NCBI RefSeq assembly: GCF_901827175.1
Contig: NZ_LR594662.1
Location: 1,302,001-1,366,000, forward strand
Origin: Variovorax sp. RA8
GTDB taxonomy: Bacteria > Pseudomonadota > Gammaproteobacteria > Burkholderiales > Burkholderiaceae_C
Direction of reading: 5' to 3'
Length of the DNA: 64,000 nt
Position 1 is the stretch's first letter. Each line of letters starts with the position of its first letter. This document shows positions 1 through 8,667 of the stretch, one piece after another. Below the pieces are notes generated by a model. It searched no databases and had not been told where the DNA came from. It saw nothing but the letters and a program-made list of their open reading frames with translations. A program made the translations under genes and the position numbers.

Positions 1-1140
1 TCCGTGACGCTGTTCGGGGTCGTCGACGCCGCCTTCAGCAGCTACAAAAGCAAGTCTTCGAACGTCCTCGGCAACAGCGCCACCGCAAGCCGCACGGTGC
101 TGAGCAACTCGGGCTACAACGCCAGTCGCCTGGGCTTCCGTGGCACGGAAGACCTTGGCGGGGGGCTGGCAGCAAGCTTCTGGCTCGAGGCCCCGGTTAC
201 CGCTGACGACGGCCAGACAGGAGTCTCGACTTTCTCGCGCCGCTCGACCGTCAGCTATCTGGGAGGCTTCGGTGAGATTCGGCTGGGTCGTGACTACACG
301 CCATCGTTCTGGAACGACATCGTTTTCGATCCGTTCGGCCCCAACGGCGTGGGCACCAATCTGATCTCGACCGCCAACGGCTTCAGTAGCTCGGGTGCCA
401 TCAACAGTGGCTTCTCGGCCAACGCGAACTACGTTCGCGCGAGCAATTCGATCGGCTACTTCCTGCCGCCGGGCCTGGGGGGCGTCTACGGCCAGATCAT
501 GTACGCCTTGCATGAGAAGGACAAGTTCGTTCCGGGGAATGCAACGCCCAATGTGCCGAACAGCTCGCGCACCGGTCGCTATGTGGGAGGTCGGATTGGC
601 TATGCCAGCGGCCCGCTGGACGTGGCCGCCGCATATGGTTCGAGCACGATCGCCGACGCGTTCCATGCGGGGCTAACCGCCAATCTGAACACGTTCAACA
701 TCGGCGCCTCGTACGACTTCGGCCCTGTCAAGCTGTCCGGCGAGTACTCCAAGGCGAAAGTCGACTCCGACACTGATGGCGTCCTTCCGGCCGGCGCCAG
801 CAACTCCAATCCGAGCGCCGAAGGCTGGCTCCTCGCCGCAACAGTGCCCGTCGGCGCCGGGTTGATCCGCATGGCTTACTCGGCCGTCAAGCTCGCCACG
901 AATCGGGCCGTCCCGCAGATCAACGGAGACCCGAAAGCTGACAAGCTTGCGGTCGGCTACGTGTACAACCTGTCGAAGCGTACGGCGCTGTACGCAACGG
1001 TTGCGCGCGTCGACAACAAGAACGGCTACGACCTGCTTCTTGGCGGGCCGAACTATGTGTCGAAAGTGATTGGCGTCCCCGGCGCATACAAGCCGAAGAG
1101 TTCGACCGGCTACGACTTCGGTATCCGTCACGCATTCTGA
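1..1140 (+). CDS. Gram-negative porin, 5' end outside the window
   Basis: Outer-membrane trimeric porin of the Burkholderia/Neisseria type, forming a beta-barrel channel for small hydrophilic solutes. The reading frame is open from the first base, so the signal peptide and first strand are missing; 379 codons remain. The visible part opens with the family pattern VTLFGVVDA, carries alternating beta-strand segments such as SRLGFRGTEDLGGG and FGEIRLGRDYTPSFW, and ends in IRHAF with the terminal Phe typical of proteins inserted by the BAM complex. Such porins are usually about 350-400 aa, so little is lost. It lies beside aromatic-catabolism genes on the opposite strand, but the sequence gives no substrate. 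Confidence 0.93.
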   Translation, partial: SVTLFGVVDAAFSSYKSKSSNVLGNSATASRTVLSNSGYNASRLGFRGTEDLGGGLAASFWLEAPVTADDGQTGVSTFSRRSTVSYLGGFGEIRLGRDYTPSFWNDIVFDPFGPNGVGTNLISTANGFSSSGAINSGFSANANYVRASNSIGYFLPPGLGGVYGQIMYALHEKDKFVPGNATPNVPNSSRTGRYVGGRIGYASGPLDVAAAYGSSTIADAFHAGLTANLNTFNIGASYDFGPVKLSGEYSKAKVDSDTDGVLPAGASNSNPSAEGWLLAATVPVGAGLIRMAYSAVKLATNRAVPQINGDPKADKLAVGYVYNLSKRTALYATVARVDNKNGYDLLLGGPNYVSKVIGVPGAYKPKSSTGYDFGIRHAF

Positions 1141-1158
1141 TGTGAGCTGGCGTGGGTT

Positions 1159-1186
1159 CAGCTTCAAGGGCAAGCCCTTGAAGCTG
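1159..1186. terminator. Perfect 13-bp inverted repeat after the porin gene
   Basis: Arms CAGCTTCAAGGGC and GCCCTTGAAGCTG pair perfectly around AA, effectively a 12-bp stem with a four-base loop, starting 18 bp after the porin stop codon. It sits between the convergent porin and monooxygenase genes, the right place for a shared transcription terminator. Neither side has a clear T-run, so a factor-assisted or mRNA-stabilising hairpin is as likely as a classic intrinsic terminator. Confidence 0.6.
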
Positions 1187-1249
1187 CCTGGCGGAGAGCG
1201 AGCCGCCAGTCGCCGTTCGTCCTCGAAACGCAGAACGTGCGCCCCACGG

Positions 1250-2464
1250 CTACTTGCGTGACCGCCAGTCCCTCACGTAGCTGGGTGGTGCGAAGACCCA
1301 GTCCAGCCGGTCGTAGTACTCCGTCGGAGTTCGATCCACGAAGATGGAGTTGCGCACCAGTCGCTCGACGCCGGAGGCGTGATAAATCCGATCCAGCATC
1401 AATGAGGAGAGTTGAACGCGTGCCGATCGAACAATACGGATCGACTGGTACGACCTGAAGGCAGAGGGGAAATCGTCGTCATGCAGATCTGCCTCCTGTG
1501 CCAGGCAGATGGCATCTTCCATTGCCATGGCCGCGCCCTGCGCGATGTACTGGACCATCGGGTGAGCTGCGTCGCCCAGCAAAGTCACGCGGCCATCGCT
1601 CCAGTTTTCGACCGGATCCCTGTGGCGGATGACGTACCTCTGATAGCTTGGCGATAGGCGTAGCACGCTCATGGGAACATCCGTCCAGCCTTCGAAAGCC
1701 TGCATTGCTTCTTCTGCGCTGGCCTCTCCCTCTTCCACGCCCGCCACGGGTTTGACAACCGTGGCGCCAACGTTGAACTCCTTCCAGTCCCGGACGGGGT
1801 AGTAGATCAGGTGTGCGCCGGGTCCAGTCCACAGTGTGGGATAGGGCATCTGAAGGGCATGGGGCATGGCGGATGCGGGCACGAGGGCCCGGTAGATCAC
1901 CGCACCGACGGCTTTCGGGTCACCGTCGTCGAGCATCTTCCTCCGGATGTTGGACCGGATGCCGTCAGCGCCAAGCAGCGCGGCTGCGTGAAGGTGTTCC
2001 CCGGATTCGAACATCACCATGACTCGACTGTCCGTCTGTACGTAGTCGATAACGCGGCTATCGGTGCGCAGCTCGATCAACCGTCCGGTCGCTCGGCAAG
2101 CTTTCAGCAACGCGCCGTGGACATCCGCGCGATGCGCCACGGCATAGGGATTGCCATACCGTGCCACGAAATCCGCGCCGCAAGGAATGTCGCTCACCTG
2201 CGTTCCTTGGATGCCATCCATCATCAGCATGCGTTCGATCAGCAAAGCATGCTGCTTTACCTCTTGACCGACGCCAAGCGCATCCAGGACGGAAAGGGCG
2301 TTTGGCGCCACCTGCAGTCCCGCTCCGACCTGACCGAACTGAGGCGCTTGTTCGCAGACAATCACGGAGAAACTCCGCTGGGCAAGAGCAAGGGCGCATG
2401 CGAGTCCGCCGATTCCTCCGCCTGAGATCACGATCGGTAGCTTGTTTCTAGGCGTGGAGCCCAT
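1250..2464 (-). CDS. FAD-dependent aromatic hydroxylase (3-hydroxybenzoate 6-hydroxylase/salicylate hydroxylase type)
   Basis: Flavoprotein monooxygenase of the PHBH fold, 404 aa, expected to hydroxylate a phenolic acid with NAD(P)H and O2 in the cytoplasm. It has the N-terminal Rossmann motif GGGIGG (residues 15-20), the central GADGIRSNIRR (DG motif, FAD/NADPH) and the C-terminal LLGDAAHP that contacts FAD phosphates, followed by QGAAMAMEDA. The overall pattern is closest to enzymes making gentisate from 3-hydroxybenzoate. The start at 2464 is preferred to an in-frame ATG at 2506 because AAGGAAG lies 8 bases upstream. The GST gene 62 bp upstream runs the same way and probably shares its transcript. 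The exact substrate is an inference. Confidence 0.88.
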   Translation of the reverse strand: MGSTPRNKLPIVISGGGIGGLACALALAQRSFSVIVCEQAPQFGQVGAGLQVAPNALSVLDALGVGQEVKQHALLIERMLMMDGIQGTQVSDIPCGADFVARYGNPYAVAHRADVHGALLKACRATGRLIELRTDSRVIDYVQTDSRVMVMFESGEHLHAAALLGADGIRSNIRRKMLDDGDPKAVGAVIYRALVPASAMPHALQMPYPTLWTGPGAHLIYYPVRDWKEFNVGATVVKPVAGVEEGEASAEEAMQAFEGWTDVPMSVLRLSPSYQRYVIRHRDPVENWSDGRVTLLGDAAHPMVQYIAQGAAMAMEDAICLAQEADLHDDDFPSAFRSYQSIRIVRSARVQLSSLMLDRIYHASGVERLVRNSIFVDRTPTEYYDRLDWVFAPPSYVRDWRSRK

Positions 2465-2526
2465 TTGATTCTTCCTTGAGTACTTTGGGGAGCGCCGTAC
2501 CTGCATGCGGCGCGGCAGGCCTGGGG

Positions 2527-3264
2527 TCAGCGGTAGGCTGCGGCGAAACGCTGCGAGTTGTCGGGCACGGCCTCTTGGTAGGCCGGACGCGCCTTGGTCC
2601 GTGCGATCCAGTCATTGAGAGCCGGCTTGCCGGTCCAGAGTCCAGTGAGATTGAGCTCTTCCAGCCGGTCAATGAAGGGAGCGGCCGCGATGTCGGCGAG
2701 GGAGTAGCTTTCTCCACCGAGCCACGGCGCTTCGGTCAAACGACGCTCCAGGCGTTCCAGCGCAGTCTTCATCGTCTGACGGGCCAATTCGACCTTCCCT
2801 TCGTCGACCGGTGCACGCGCCGCGCGACGCAGCTCTTCGGCCCTTTGCTTGTTTGGGTGCGCCGCGACCATCTCGTCCAACTCTTCGTCCGACCGCTGGG
2901 CGAGTTCCGGACTCATCATCAGCGCAAAGGTAGCCGGACGAATGGCCGGATGGAGCACATCGTCTTCATATTTCACCCAGAAGCGGGCCCTGGCCCGATC
3001 GACCGGGTTGTCGGGCATGAGCGGAACATCCGGGAAGACCTCGTCGACGTATTCATTGATCAAGGTGCTTTCATGGATCGGCACCCCGTCATGCACAAGC
3101 GTCGGAACGACGCCGTTTGGATTCAGCTTCAAGTACTCCGGCGTGGTGTGTTCAAGCTTCATGAGGTCGACGTAGTGACTCTGCCACGGCAACCTCTTTT
3201 CTGTCAGGCAGAGTCGAACCTTGATCGAACAAAACGAACGCCAATCGTGATAGAGCTCCAGCAC
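2527..3264 (-). CDS. Glutathione S-transferase family protein
   Basis: Soluble GST of 245 aa with an N-terminal thioredoxin-like domain (residues about 1-80; NPNGVVPTLVHDG holds the cis-Pro and HESTLINEYVDE the glutathione-binding Glu-Ser-like pair) and an all-helical C-terminal domain ending in SLADIAAAPFIDRLE. It precedes the FAD hydroxylase gene in the same direction. In gentisate pathways a GST-fold maleylpyruvate isomerase is common, so that role is possible but not shown. The preferred start is GTG at 3264, because AAGGAG sits six bases upstream; a TTG at 3279 would place the Shine-Dalgarno sequence inside the gene. Confidence 0.85.
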   Translation of the reverse strand: MLELYHDWRSFCSIKVRLCLTEKRLPWQSHYVDLMKLEHTTPEYLKLNPNGVVPTLVHDGVPIHESTLINEYVDEVFPDVPLMPDNPVDRARARFWVKYEDDVLHPAIRPATFALMMSPELAQRSDEELDEMVAAHPNKQRAEELRRAARAPVDEGKVELARQTMKTALERLERRLTEAPWLGGESYSLADIAAAPFIDRLEELNLTGLWTGKPALNDWIARTKARPAYQEAVPDNSQRFAAAYR

Positions 3265-3689
3265 TTGTGTCTCCTTCAAAGAAATGCTTGCTAGGAGTGA
3301 CGATTATCGAAGTCGACTTGAGTCGGTCAATGGCGATCTACTCATCTGTCCGCCCACCGAACATGCCTGAATGTCGGCGCGAAGGAAGATCAGGTATTCA
3401 TTAGTTCGAGGCATCACGGTCATTAGCGAGATCGTCTTGCTATCAGTCGCGTGCGGCGCAAGACTTGCTCAAGTTTGCGACGCCGCAATACGCTCGGCCG
3501 GGGTTGTCGCTCAAACGATCGGAGTTCTCTGAACTCCCGCAGATTCGTCGGCCCGCGGTGCGCGGACATCCGTCGCCAGGAGGCGTGCGGGTAATGATGG
3601 TTATTCACTGGCGCATCTTGTCGTCGTGATTCCAGAGGAACAAGATGCAGGGGCTATTTTTCCCAGTGCACATACGGAGACAAGACAAT
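3265..3689. other. Divergent intergenic region with two inverted repeats
   Basis: This 425-bp gap separates the GST gene (leftward) from a Bug gene (rightward) and must carry both promoters. Two inverted repeats are visible: GGAGTTC-TCT-GAACTCC at 3521-3537, and GCATCTTGT (3613-3621) with ACAAGATGC (3640-3648), 42 bp before the Bug start codon. Both look like regulator sites rather than terminators because no T-run follows. Short open frames here have no recognisable product. Confidence 0.5.
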
Positions 3690-4661
3690 ATGATTTCACC
3701 AGGCGCTGCGTTCTGCATGTTCGCACTCGTGGTTGCCCACACCGCCCCTGCAATCGCCCAGGATAGCTACCCGACGAGAAGCGTAAGGATTGTTGTTCCT
3801 TCGTCTGTGGGAGGTGGCGCCGACCTGCTGGCAAGACAGCTCGGCGCGGGGCTGCAGCAAAGGTGGAAGCAGGGCATTTCAGTGGAGAACAAGGTGGGCG
3901 GTGGCGGCAATATCGGCACGCTGGATGTCGTCCGCTCGCCGCCTGATGGCTACACGCTCCTGGTGCAGAACAGCTCGATGGTTGCGAACTACGCGATCTC
4001 GGCCAAGAAACCCTATAGCCCCGAGAAGGATTTGACCCCGATCATGCTGGTCGGCGTCTCCCCGTTGGCGGTGTTCGCCCATCCTTCATTGCGGGCCAAC
4101 AATATTCGGGATCTGGTCAGCCTCGCCAACGCAGATCCGGGGGCCATGTCATACGGCTCGTGCGGCGTGGGAACGCCACATCACTTTGCGATGGAGATAC
4201 TCAAGATCAAGCTCGCAATGAAGATCGAACATGTGAGCTATAAGGGCTGCTCACCTGAGGTGACAGACGTCGTCGCAGGGCAGGTTCCTCTAGGAATTGC
4301 AACGGCCAACCTGATTGCTCCGTACGTGGCGACCGGCAGGCTGAAGGTACTGGGCGTCTCCGGTTCAAAGCCCCATCAGCTGCTACCTGGATCGCCGACG
4401 CTGGAGAGCCAGGGCCTTTCGATCCAGGACTTCTCGATCTGGTACGCGCTGATGGGGCCAGCGAACATGCCTGCGCATCTGGTCAATCGCATCGCGTCCG
4501 ATGCCGCGCAGATTCTGGATAGCCCCACTGTTCGGACGGCGCTATCCAATGCCGGCGTCGAGCCGTTAAGGGGAGGGCCCGAAGTACTTGCCAAGAGGAT
4601 CAGCCTTGAAATGGATCAGCTTTCAAAGCTCGCAAAACAGGCAAACATACAACCTGAATAG
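3690..4661 (+). CDS. Bug/TctC family tripartite tricarboxylate transporter substrate-binding protein
   Basis: Periplasmic solute-binding protein of 323 aa that would capture a small carboxylate for a TctA/TctB membrane pair, which is not encoded nearby. The signal peptide occupies about residues 1-24 and ends APAIAQ. The mature protein starts with the family pattern YPTRSVRIVVPSSVGGGADLLARQL, followed by DGYTLLVQNSS and the carboxylate-pinching loop region YGSCGVGTPHHFAMEIL. The ATG at 3690 gives a proper signal peptide and has CGGAGAC upstream, whereas the ATG at 3645 would add 15 charged residues in front. The hydroxylase neighbour suggests an aromatic acid, as inference only. Confidence 0.93.
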   Translation: MISPGAAFCMFALVVAHTAPAIAQDSYPTRSVRIVVPSSVGGGADLLARQLGAGLQQRWKQGISVENKVGGGGNIGTLDVVRSPPDGYTLLVQNSSMVANYAISAKKPYSPEKDLTPIMLVGVSPLAVFAHPSLRANNIRDLVSLANADPGAMSYGSCGVGTPHHFAMEILKIKLAMKIEHVSYKGCSPEVTDVVAGQVPLGIATANLIAPYVATGRLKVLGVSGSKPHQLLPGSPTLESQGLSIQDFSIWYALMGPANMPAHLVNRIASDAAQILDSPTVRTALSNAGVEPLRGGPEVLAKRISLEMDQLSKLAKQANIQPE

Positions 4662-4868
4662 CGGCGCTTCCGCGTCAAGCGGATCGCACCTGGCCAATAT
4701 GACTCCTCACCAGCCCACCGGGATGAGCGGGGCTGCGACGCGGGCCTGCATCGCGGCAATCACAGTGCCACCAAGCCGATGAATGTGCGCGGCGTGGCCC
4801 TATCGCAATGCGCACCCGAGCTGCGCCGCAAGCCAAGCTTGTCGACTCACCATCTTCAGTACTGATCG

Positions 4869-5105
4869 CTATTTCGGCGTCGCGGCGCGCTGTCGGCGGA
4901 ACTCAAGCGCGGGCAGGCCGCCCCAGCCCCAATTGTCGGTGTCGACCTCCTCGATGATCACGAAGGTACTGTCGAGCGGCTTGTTCAGCACATCGCGCAG
5001 CATCTCGCTGACTCCCTTGATCAGGGCGGCCTTCTCTTGGGCAGTGACCGCGCTGGCTCCTTGCTGAGTGCCTTCGCGAGTGACCTGGATTGTGACAATT
5101 GGCAT
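4869..5105 (-). CDS. 4-oxalocrotonate tautomerase-like protein
   Basis: Small tautomerase of 78 aa. After removal of the initiator Met, Pro1 (MPIVTIQVTREG) is the catalytic base of this superfamily. The segment KAALIKGVSEML is the conserved helix and FVIIEEVDTDNWGWGG matches the C-terminal beta-hairpin of 4-OT proteins. Family members ketonise dienols from meta-cleavage of catechols, or act on related unsaturated keto acids, as homo-oligomers. AGGAG lies 7-11 bases before the ATG. Its place among aromatic-acid genes fits such a role, but no meta-cleavage dioxygenase is in the window. Confidence 0.9.
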   Translation of the reverse strand: MPIVTIQVTREGTQQGASAVTAQEKAALIKGVSEMLRDVLNKPLDSTFVIIEEVDTDNWGWGGLPALEFRRQRAATPK

Positions 5106-5115
5106 GATCTTCTCC

Positions 5116-5313
5116 TTAAGTTGCTGGGCGCGCGATGTTTGTCGCGAAATGATTGTCCGCGATGTTGCGATAGCCGGGAGCGACCTCTATCGCAAGAGCG
5201 ACCTGGATACCGCCGGGGATCAGCGGCAAGCGTCCGCTGCGCGCCGGCATCCACATTCGGGTGAGCTTGTTCAACGGGTCGGCCATGGCCAAGTCCTGAC
5301 CGACAGACGACAT
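5116..5313 (-). CDS. Possible small ORF upstream of the tautomerase gene
   Basis: A 65-codon frame ends 10 bp before the tautomerase start, so the two could be co-transcribed. The translation (beginning MSSVGQDLAMADPLNK) matches no family I recognise, and it has no clear Shine-Dalgarno sequence. It may be the tail of a decayed gene or chance open frame in GC-rich DNA. The remaining 5314-5432 stretch is the presumed promoter region for the next Bug gene. Confidence 0.22.
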   Translation of the reverse strand: MSSVGQDLAMADPLNKLTRMWMPARSGRLPLIPGGIQVALAIEVAPGYRNIADNHFATNIARPAT

Positions 5314-5432
5314 CGTGTTTGGCGATAAGGCTTATCGCAATGGTCGGCTTTCGCTGCCGACACCAAGTCGATAGATTCGCGTCAATCCATCCTGGGCGCG
5401 CGCGCCGACCTCACTTTATGAAGAGACAAACC

Positions 5433-6404
5433 ATGCCGATTCGACGACGTGCGCTGCTGACGCTTGCTTCGCTTGCCATGACATGCGATGTGGCATTGGC
5501 GCAAGCCTTCCCCTCCAGGCCGATCCGGCTGATCGTCCCCTTTCCCCCGGCTTCCAATCCCGATATCCTCGCGCGCCTGGTGGCCGAATCGGCTGCTGCA
5601 AGGCTGAAGCAGCCGATCGTCGTCGACAACAAGCCAGGGGCGGGCGGCATGCTCGGTTCCGACGCTGGTGCCAAGGCTCCTGCAGATGGCTACACCTTGC
5701 TGGTGGGTGACTCGGGCCCGCTTTCCATCGCGCCCTGGCTCTACGCCAAGATGCCGTACGTCCCCGGCAGGAGCTTCACGGCGGTCGCGGGGCTCGTGTC
5801 GGTTCCGATCGTCATGATCGTCCCCCAGCCTTCGAGCGCACATTCGCCCGGCGACATCGTGGCGCAGGCCAAGTCCCGGCCCGAGCATCTGCTCTACGGC
5901 TCTCTCGGGGTCGGCTCGATCCATCACCTGGCCGTCGAGGTCCTTTCCGCGACAGCGGGAATCAGACTCACGCACATCCCGTACAAGGGCAACGCGGAAC
6001 TGGCGGCCGCGGTCGTGAACGGCGACGTGCAGATGGCCTTCAGCGGCATTCCTGCGGTCCAGGCTTTCGTGAAGGACAACAGGCTGCGTGCGATCGCCAT
6101 CAGCACGGCGCACCGCTCGGCGGTACTGCCCGAGTTGAAGACGATGCAGGAGCAAGGCATCGCCGGCTTCGAAGTGGCGCCGACCATCGGCATTGTCGCG
6201 CCCACGGGCGTGCCCGCGGATCGGCTGAAAATTCTGGAGGATGCGTTCCTTGCGGCCATGAAAGACCCGAAGCTCTCGCGTCGCATCGAAGGGCTGGGCA
6301 TGGTGCAGCGCCCGACGGACGGCGCAGGCTACCAGACCATCATCGCCTCGGAACTGGAGCGATACGGCCGCATCCTGAAGGCGGCCGGCATTCAGCCTCA
6401 GTGA
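5433..6404 (+). CDS. Bug/TctC family substrate-binding protein
   Basis: Second stand-alone Bug protein of the cluster, 323 aa. The signal peptide begins MPIRRRALLTLASLAMT and ends VALAQ; the mature chain begins AFPSRPIRLIVPFPPASNPD, followed by DGYTLLVGDSGP, YGSLGVGSIHHLAVEVL and IPYKGNAELAAAVV, all standard Bug landmarks. The start at 5433 is chosen because AAGAGAC lies in front of it; an ATG at 5418 is also possible and adds five residues. The usual glycine-rich ligand loop PGG..D is here PASNPD, which may shift specificity. Its 3' end overlaps the convergent IclR gene by 7 bp. Confidence 0.93.
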   Translation: MPIRRRALLTLASLAMTCDVALAQAFPSRPIRLIVPFPPASNPDILARLVAESAAARLKQPIVVDNKPGAGGMLGSDAGAKAPADGYTLLVGDSGPLSIAPWLYAKMPYVPGRSFTAVAGLVSVPIVMIVPQPSSAHSPGDIVAQAKSRPEHLLYGSLGVGSIHHLAVEVLSATAGIRLTHIPYKGNAELAAAVVNGDVQMAFSGIPAVQAFVKDNRLRAIAISTAHRSAVLPELKTMQEQGIAGFEVAPTIGIVAPTGVPADRLKILEDAFLAAMKDPKLSRRIEGLGMVQRPTDGAGYQTIIASELERYGRILKAAGIQPQ

Positions 6405-7153
6405 GGCTGAAGCAGCGCTGCTGCGATGTTCGCGGCACAGGCGCGCAACAGAGGCTCGTAGCGAACGATCACCTCTTCAGGCTTCAACGCGGACGCAATA
6501 TAGGTCACCGCGATGCTGCAGCGGGCAATGCCGTCCACGAGCACCGGTACTGCGATGCTGTTGGTCTCTCGCATGAAGCCCACCTCGCGCATTGCGTACC
6601 CGTCGTCTCGTACGCGCTCCAGCATCCGACGCGCAGCTGCGAGCTCTTGGTTGTGCCTCCCGTTCTCCGGGATCAGGCGCTCCAGCACCAGGTCGCGATC
6701 GCGCGGCTGCTGGTGAGCCAGATAGGCACGCCCGCAGGCGGTCACGAGCAGCGGAATGCGCAGGCCGACGGCTACCTTGTCGAAGGTCCATGGGCTCACG
6801 CGGCGCGTGGTCCGGCACATGATCATCGTGTCATCGAAGAAGCAGAACAGGTCCGTTGGCCAGATCACCTCACGCTGCAGTTCATCAAGAAGTGGACCGG
6901 CCGCCTCGGTGATCCATGCTTCCTCGTCGTAGCCGGCGCTGAGCTGTTTGACCAGAGGCGTCAGGCGGAGAGACTCCGATGCCGGGTCGTAGCGGAGGTA
7001 GCCGGCCTCTTCGAGGGTGCGCACGACCCGATAAACCGCTGGACGGGAGATGCCGGCGGCCTGCGCAATGCGCGAGACGCCGGCACCCGGATGGGCATTG
7101 ATGGTACGCAGCACGGTCAAGGCGCGCGCCACGCCGCGGCTGGTCTCGCTCAT
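6398..7153 (-). CDS. IclR family transcriptional regulator
   Basis: DNA-binding regulator of 251 aa. Residues about 5-60 form the winged helix-turn-helix (VSRIAQAAGISRPAVYRVVRTLEEAGYL), and the C-terminal two thirds form the GAF-like effector domain (LLVTACGRAYLAHQ, and GFMRETNSIAVPVLVDG with the effector-pocket loop). The length is normal for the family. IclR proteins in this setting often control aromatic catabolism (MhpR/PcaR-like), so the upstream Bug/hydroxylase genes are likely targets, by inference from position only. No strong Shine-Dalgarno sequence precedes the ATG. Confidence 0.92.
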   Translation of the reverse strand: MSETSRGVARALTVLRTINAHPGAGVSRIAQAAGISRPAVYRVVRTLEEAGYLRYDPASESLRLTPLVKQLSAGYDEEAWITEAAGPLLDELQREVIWPTDLFCFFDDTMIMCRTTRRVSPWTFDKVAVGLRIPLLVTACGRAYLAHQQPRDRDLVLERLIPENGRHNQELAAARRMLERVRDDGYAMREVGFMRETNSIAVPVLVDGIARCSIAVTYIASALKPEEVIVRYEPLLRACAANIAAALLQPH

Positions 7154-7638
7154 GGTGAGCGCCGCCCGGGTCGCAGGGCGCTATCGAGGCCGTGGCCACT
7201 TCGACGTTTGGTGCGAGAAGCGCCAGCTGTATGTCGATGACGCCGGATGGGACGGACGATGCGCATAAGGGTCAGATCGAACTGAGACATGTCTTGACGA
7301 ACGGTGGCCGGCACGGCGGGAAGAGAGGAGTGGCTCGCATGCTACCGCCGCGACGACCCCGCGTTGACTCGCGGCGGCTGACGCCAGCTGGTCGTCCGCT
7401 GCGCGGACGACTCGGCAGAACGCCGTTGACCGGGCGGCATGCGTCTTTCTAACCTGCACCCTCGATCGATTCGATGACGAAGGACAAAATCATGCTGGAG
7501 CCGTACGACTTGATGGAGCTCGAACACACAAGAGCCGAGTACATCGCCATCGCCGTACCCGACAACACGCAGCGCATCGTGGCAGCGTACCAGCGCCGCT
7601 CTCGTCTTAGATGATGGACCCGCTCGGCAGCCTGCCCC
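7154..7638. other. Divergent intergenic region with a perfect hairpin
   Basis: This region between the IclR gene (leftward) and a LysR gene (rightward) contains a perfect inverted repeat, GTCGTCCGC-TGC-GCGGACGAC, at 7391-7411. It has no T-run, so it may be a protein site or an RNA hairpin. Apart from the small ORF at 7474-7614, no convincing coding sequence is visible. Confidence 0.45.
7474..7614 (+). CDS. Possible 46-aa ORF before the LysR gene
   Basis: An ATG-to-TGA frame of 46 codons ends 24 bp before the LysR start. The product has an acidic middle (PYDLMELEHTRAEY) and a basic tail (YQRRSRLR). I know no family for it. It could be a leader peptide or small protein. Weak evidence: plausible codon use, but no strong Shine-Dalgarno sequence. 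Confidence 0.22.
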   Translation: MTKDKIMLEPYDLMELEHTRAEYIAIAVPDNTQRIVAAYQRRSRLR

Positions 7639-8613
7639 ATGGACCTGCGCAGCTTCGATCTCAATCTCCTGCTCGTGTTCGACGCCCTGTTGCGTACGCG
7701 CAGCGTGACCGTGGCTGCGGAGCAGACCGGCATGCGTCAATCGTCCATGAGCGGAGCGCTCACGCGCCTGCGCACGGCGCTGAACGACCCGCTGTTCGTG
7801 AAGTGCGGAGCGGGCATGGCGCCCACGGGGCTTGCGCTTGAGCTGGCCGGCCCGGTCCAGGCCGGCCTGGTCCAGATCACGAGCGCGCTCGCAGCCCGGG
7901 AGGTCTTCGATCCGGCTACCAGCAAGCGTCGCTTCGTGCTTTACATGAGCGACACGGCGCAGCTCGTTTTCCTGCCTTCACTGCTGGAAGTGATACGGCG
8001 TGAGGCGCCCGGCGTGGAGGTCCAGACCTGCCAGTGCGATATTCGCCAAGCCAATCGGATGATGGCCGAAGGCGGCATTGACCTGGCGGTTGGCTTCTTC
8101 TTGACCATCGACGAGTCGCTGCACCGAAGCACGCTCTTCGAGTCGCCATACGCGCTCATCGCCAGCATCTCGCATCCCTCGATTCAGGGCAGTTGCACGC
8201 TGGAGCAACTCGCGGCTGCACCCCATCTCGTCTACCGTCCGGCTGTTGGCAGCCATCGCGCCATCGATGAGGGCATCTTCGAAATGCTTGCGCAGTTCGC
8301 CAAGCCACGGCGGAAGGTGCTGGAGGTCAGCCACGGACTCGGCCTGGCAGAGGTGATCGCGCGCACAGATCTGGTGGCATGCATCCCGCGGCCCCTCGCA
8401 GAACTGTGTGCACGCGGCAACCAGGTTCAGGTGCTCCCCTTGCCCGTGACCATGCCGACAATGACCATCGCGCAGTACTGGCACGAGCGGGTGCACCGCG
8501 ACGGTGGCTCCGTGTGGCTGAGGGGATTGATGCGGCGCCTGTTTCGGGAAGGCTGGCGCAACGATCACGCCGTCGTTGATTCAACGTCCGACTTCAGCCA
8601 CATTCCATCCTGA
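7639..8613 (+). CDS. LysR family transcriptional regulator (NodD/SyrM-like)
   Basis: LTTR of 324 aa. The N-terminal winged helix (residues about 1-65) reads DLNLLLVFDALLRTRSVTVAAEQTGMRQSSMSGALTRLR, with the phrase DLNLLLVFDAL typical of the NodD/NahR/LinR branch. The rest is the type 2 periplasmic-binding-like effector domain (for example ANRMMAEGGIDLAVGFF). NodD-branch members respond to aromatic or flavonoid-like inducers. The nearest possible targets are the divergent aromatic genes to the left, but no operator can be assigned. No strong Shine-Dalgarno precedes the ATG, so the start is only fairly certain. Confidence 0.9.
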   Translation: MDLRSFDLNLLLVFDALLRTRSVTVAAEQTGMRQSSMSGALTRLRTALNDPLFVKCGAGMAPTGLALELAGPVQAGLVQITSALAAREVFDPATSKRRFVLYMSDTAQLVFLPSLLEVIRREAPGVEVQTCQCDIRQANRMMAEGGIDLAVGFFLTIDESLHRSTLFESPYALIASISHPSIQGSCTLEQLAAAPHLVYRPAVGSHRAIDEGIFEMLAQFAKPRRKVLEVSHGLGLAEVIARTDLVACIPRPLAELCARGNQVQVLPLPVTMPTMTIAQYWHERVHRDGGSVWLRGLMRRLFREGWRNDHAVVDSTSDFSHIPS

Positions 8614-8667
8614 GCGCTGGCAAACCGTGCGGCTTGTGATTTCGCCCCACGCATCGGAGCATTTGCA

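Noticed and set aside
4662..4868. Possible gene remnant between the Bug and tautomerase genes
   Set aside because: Both strands contain stops and no stretch resembled a known family.
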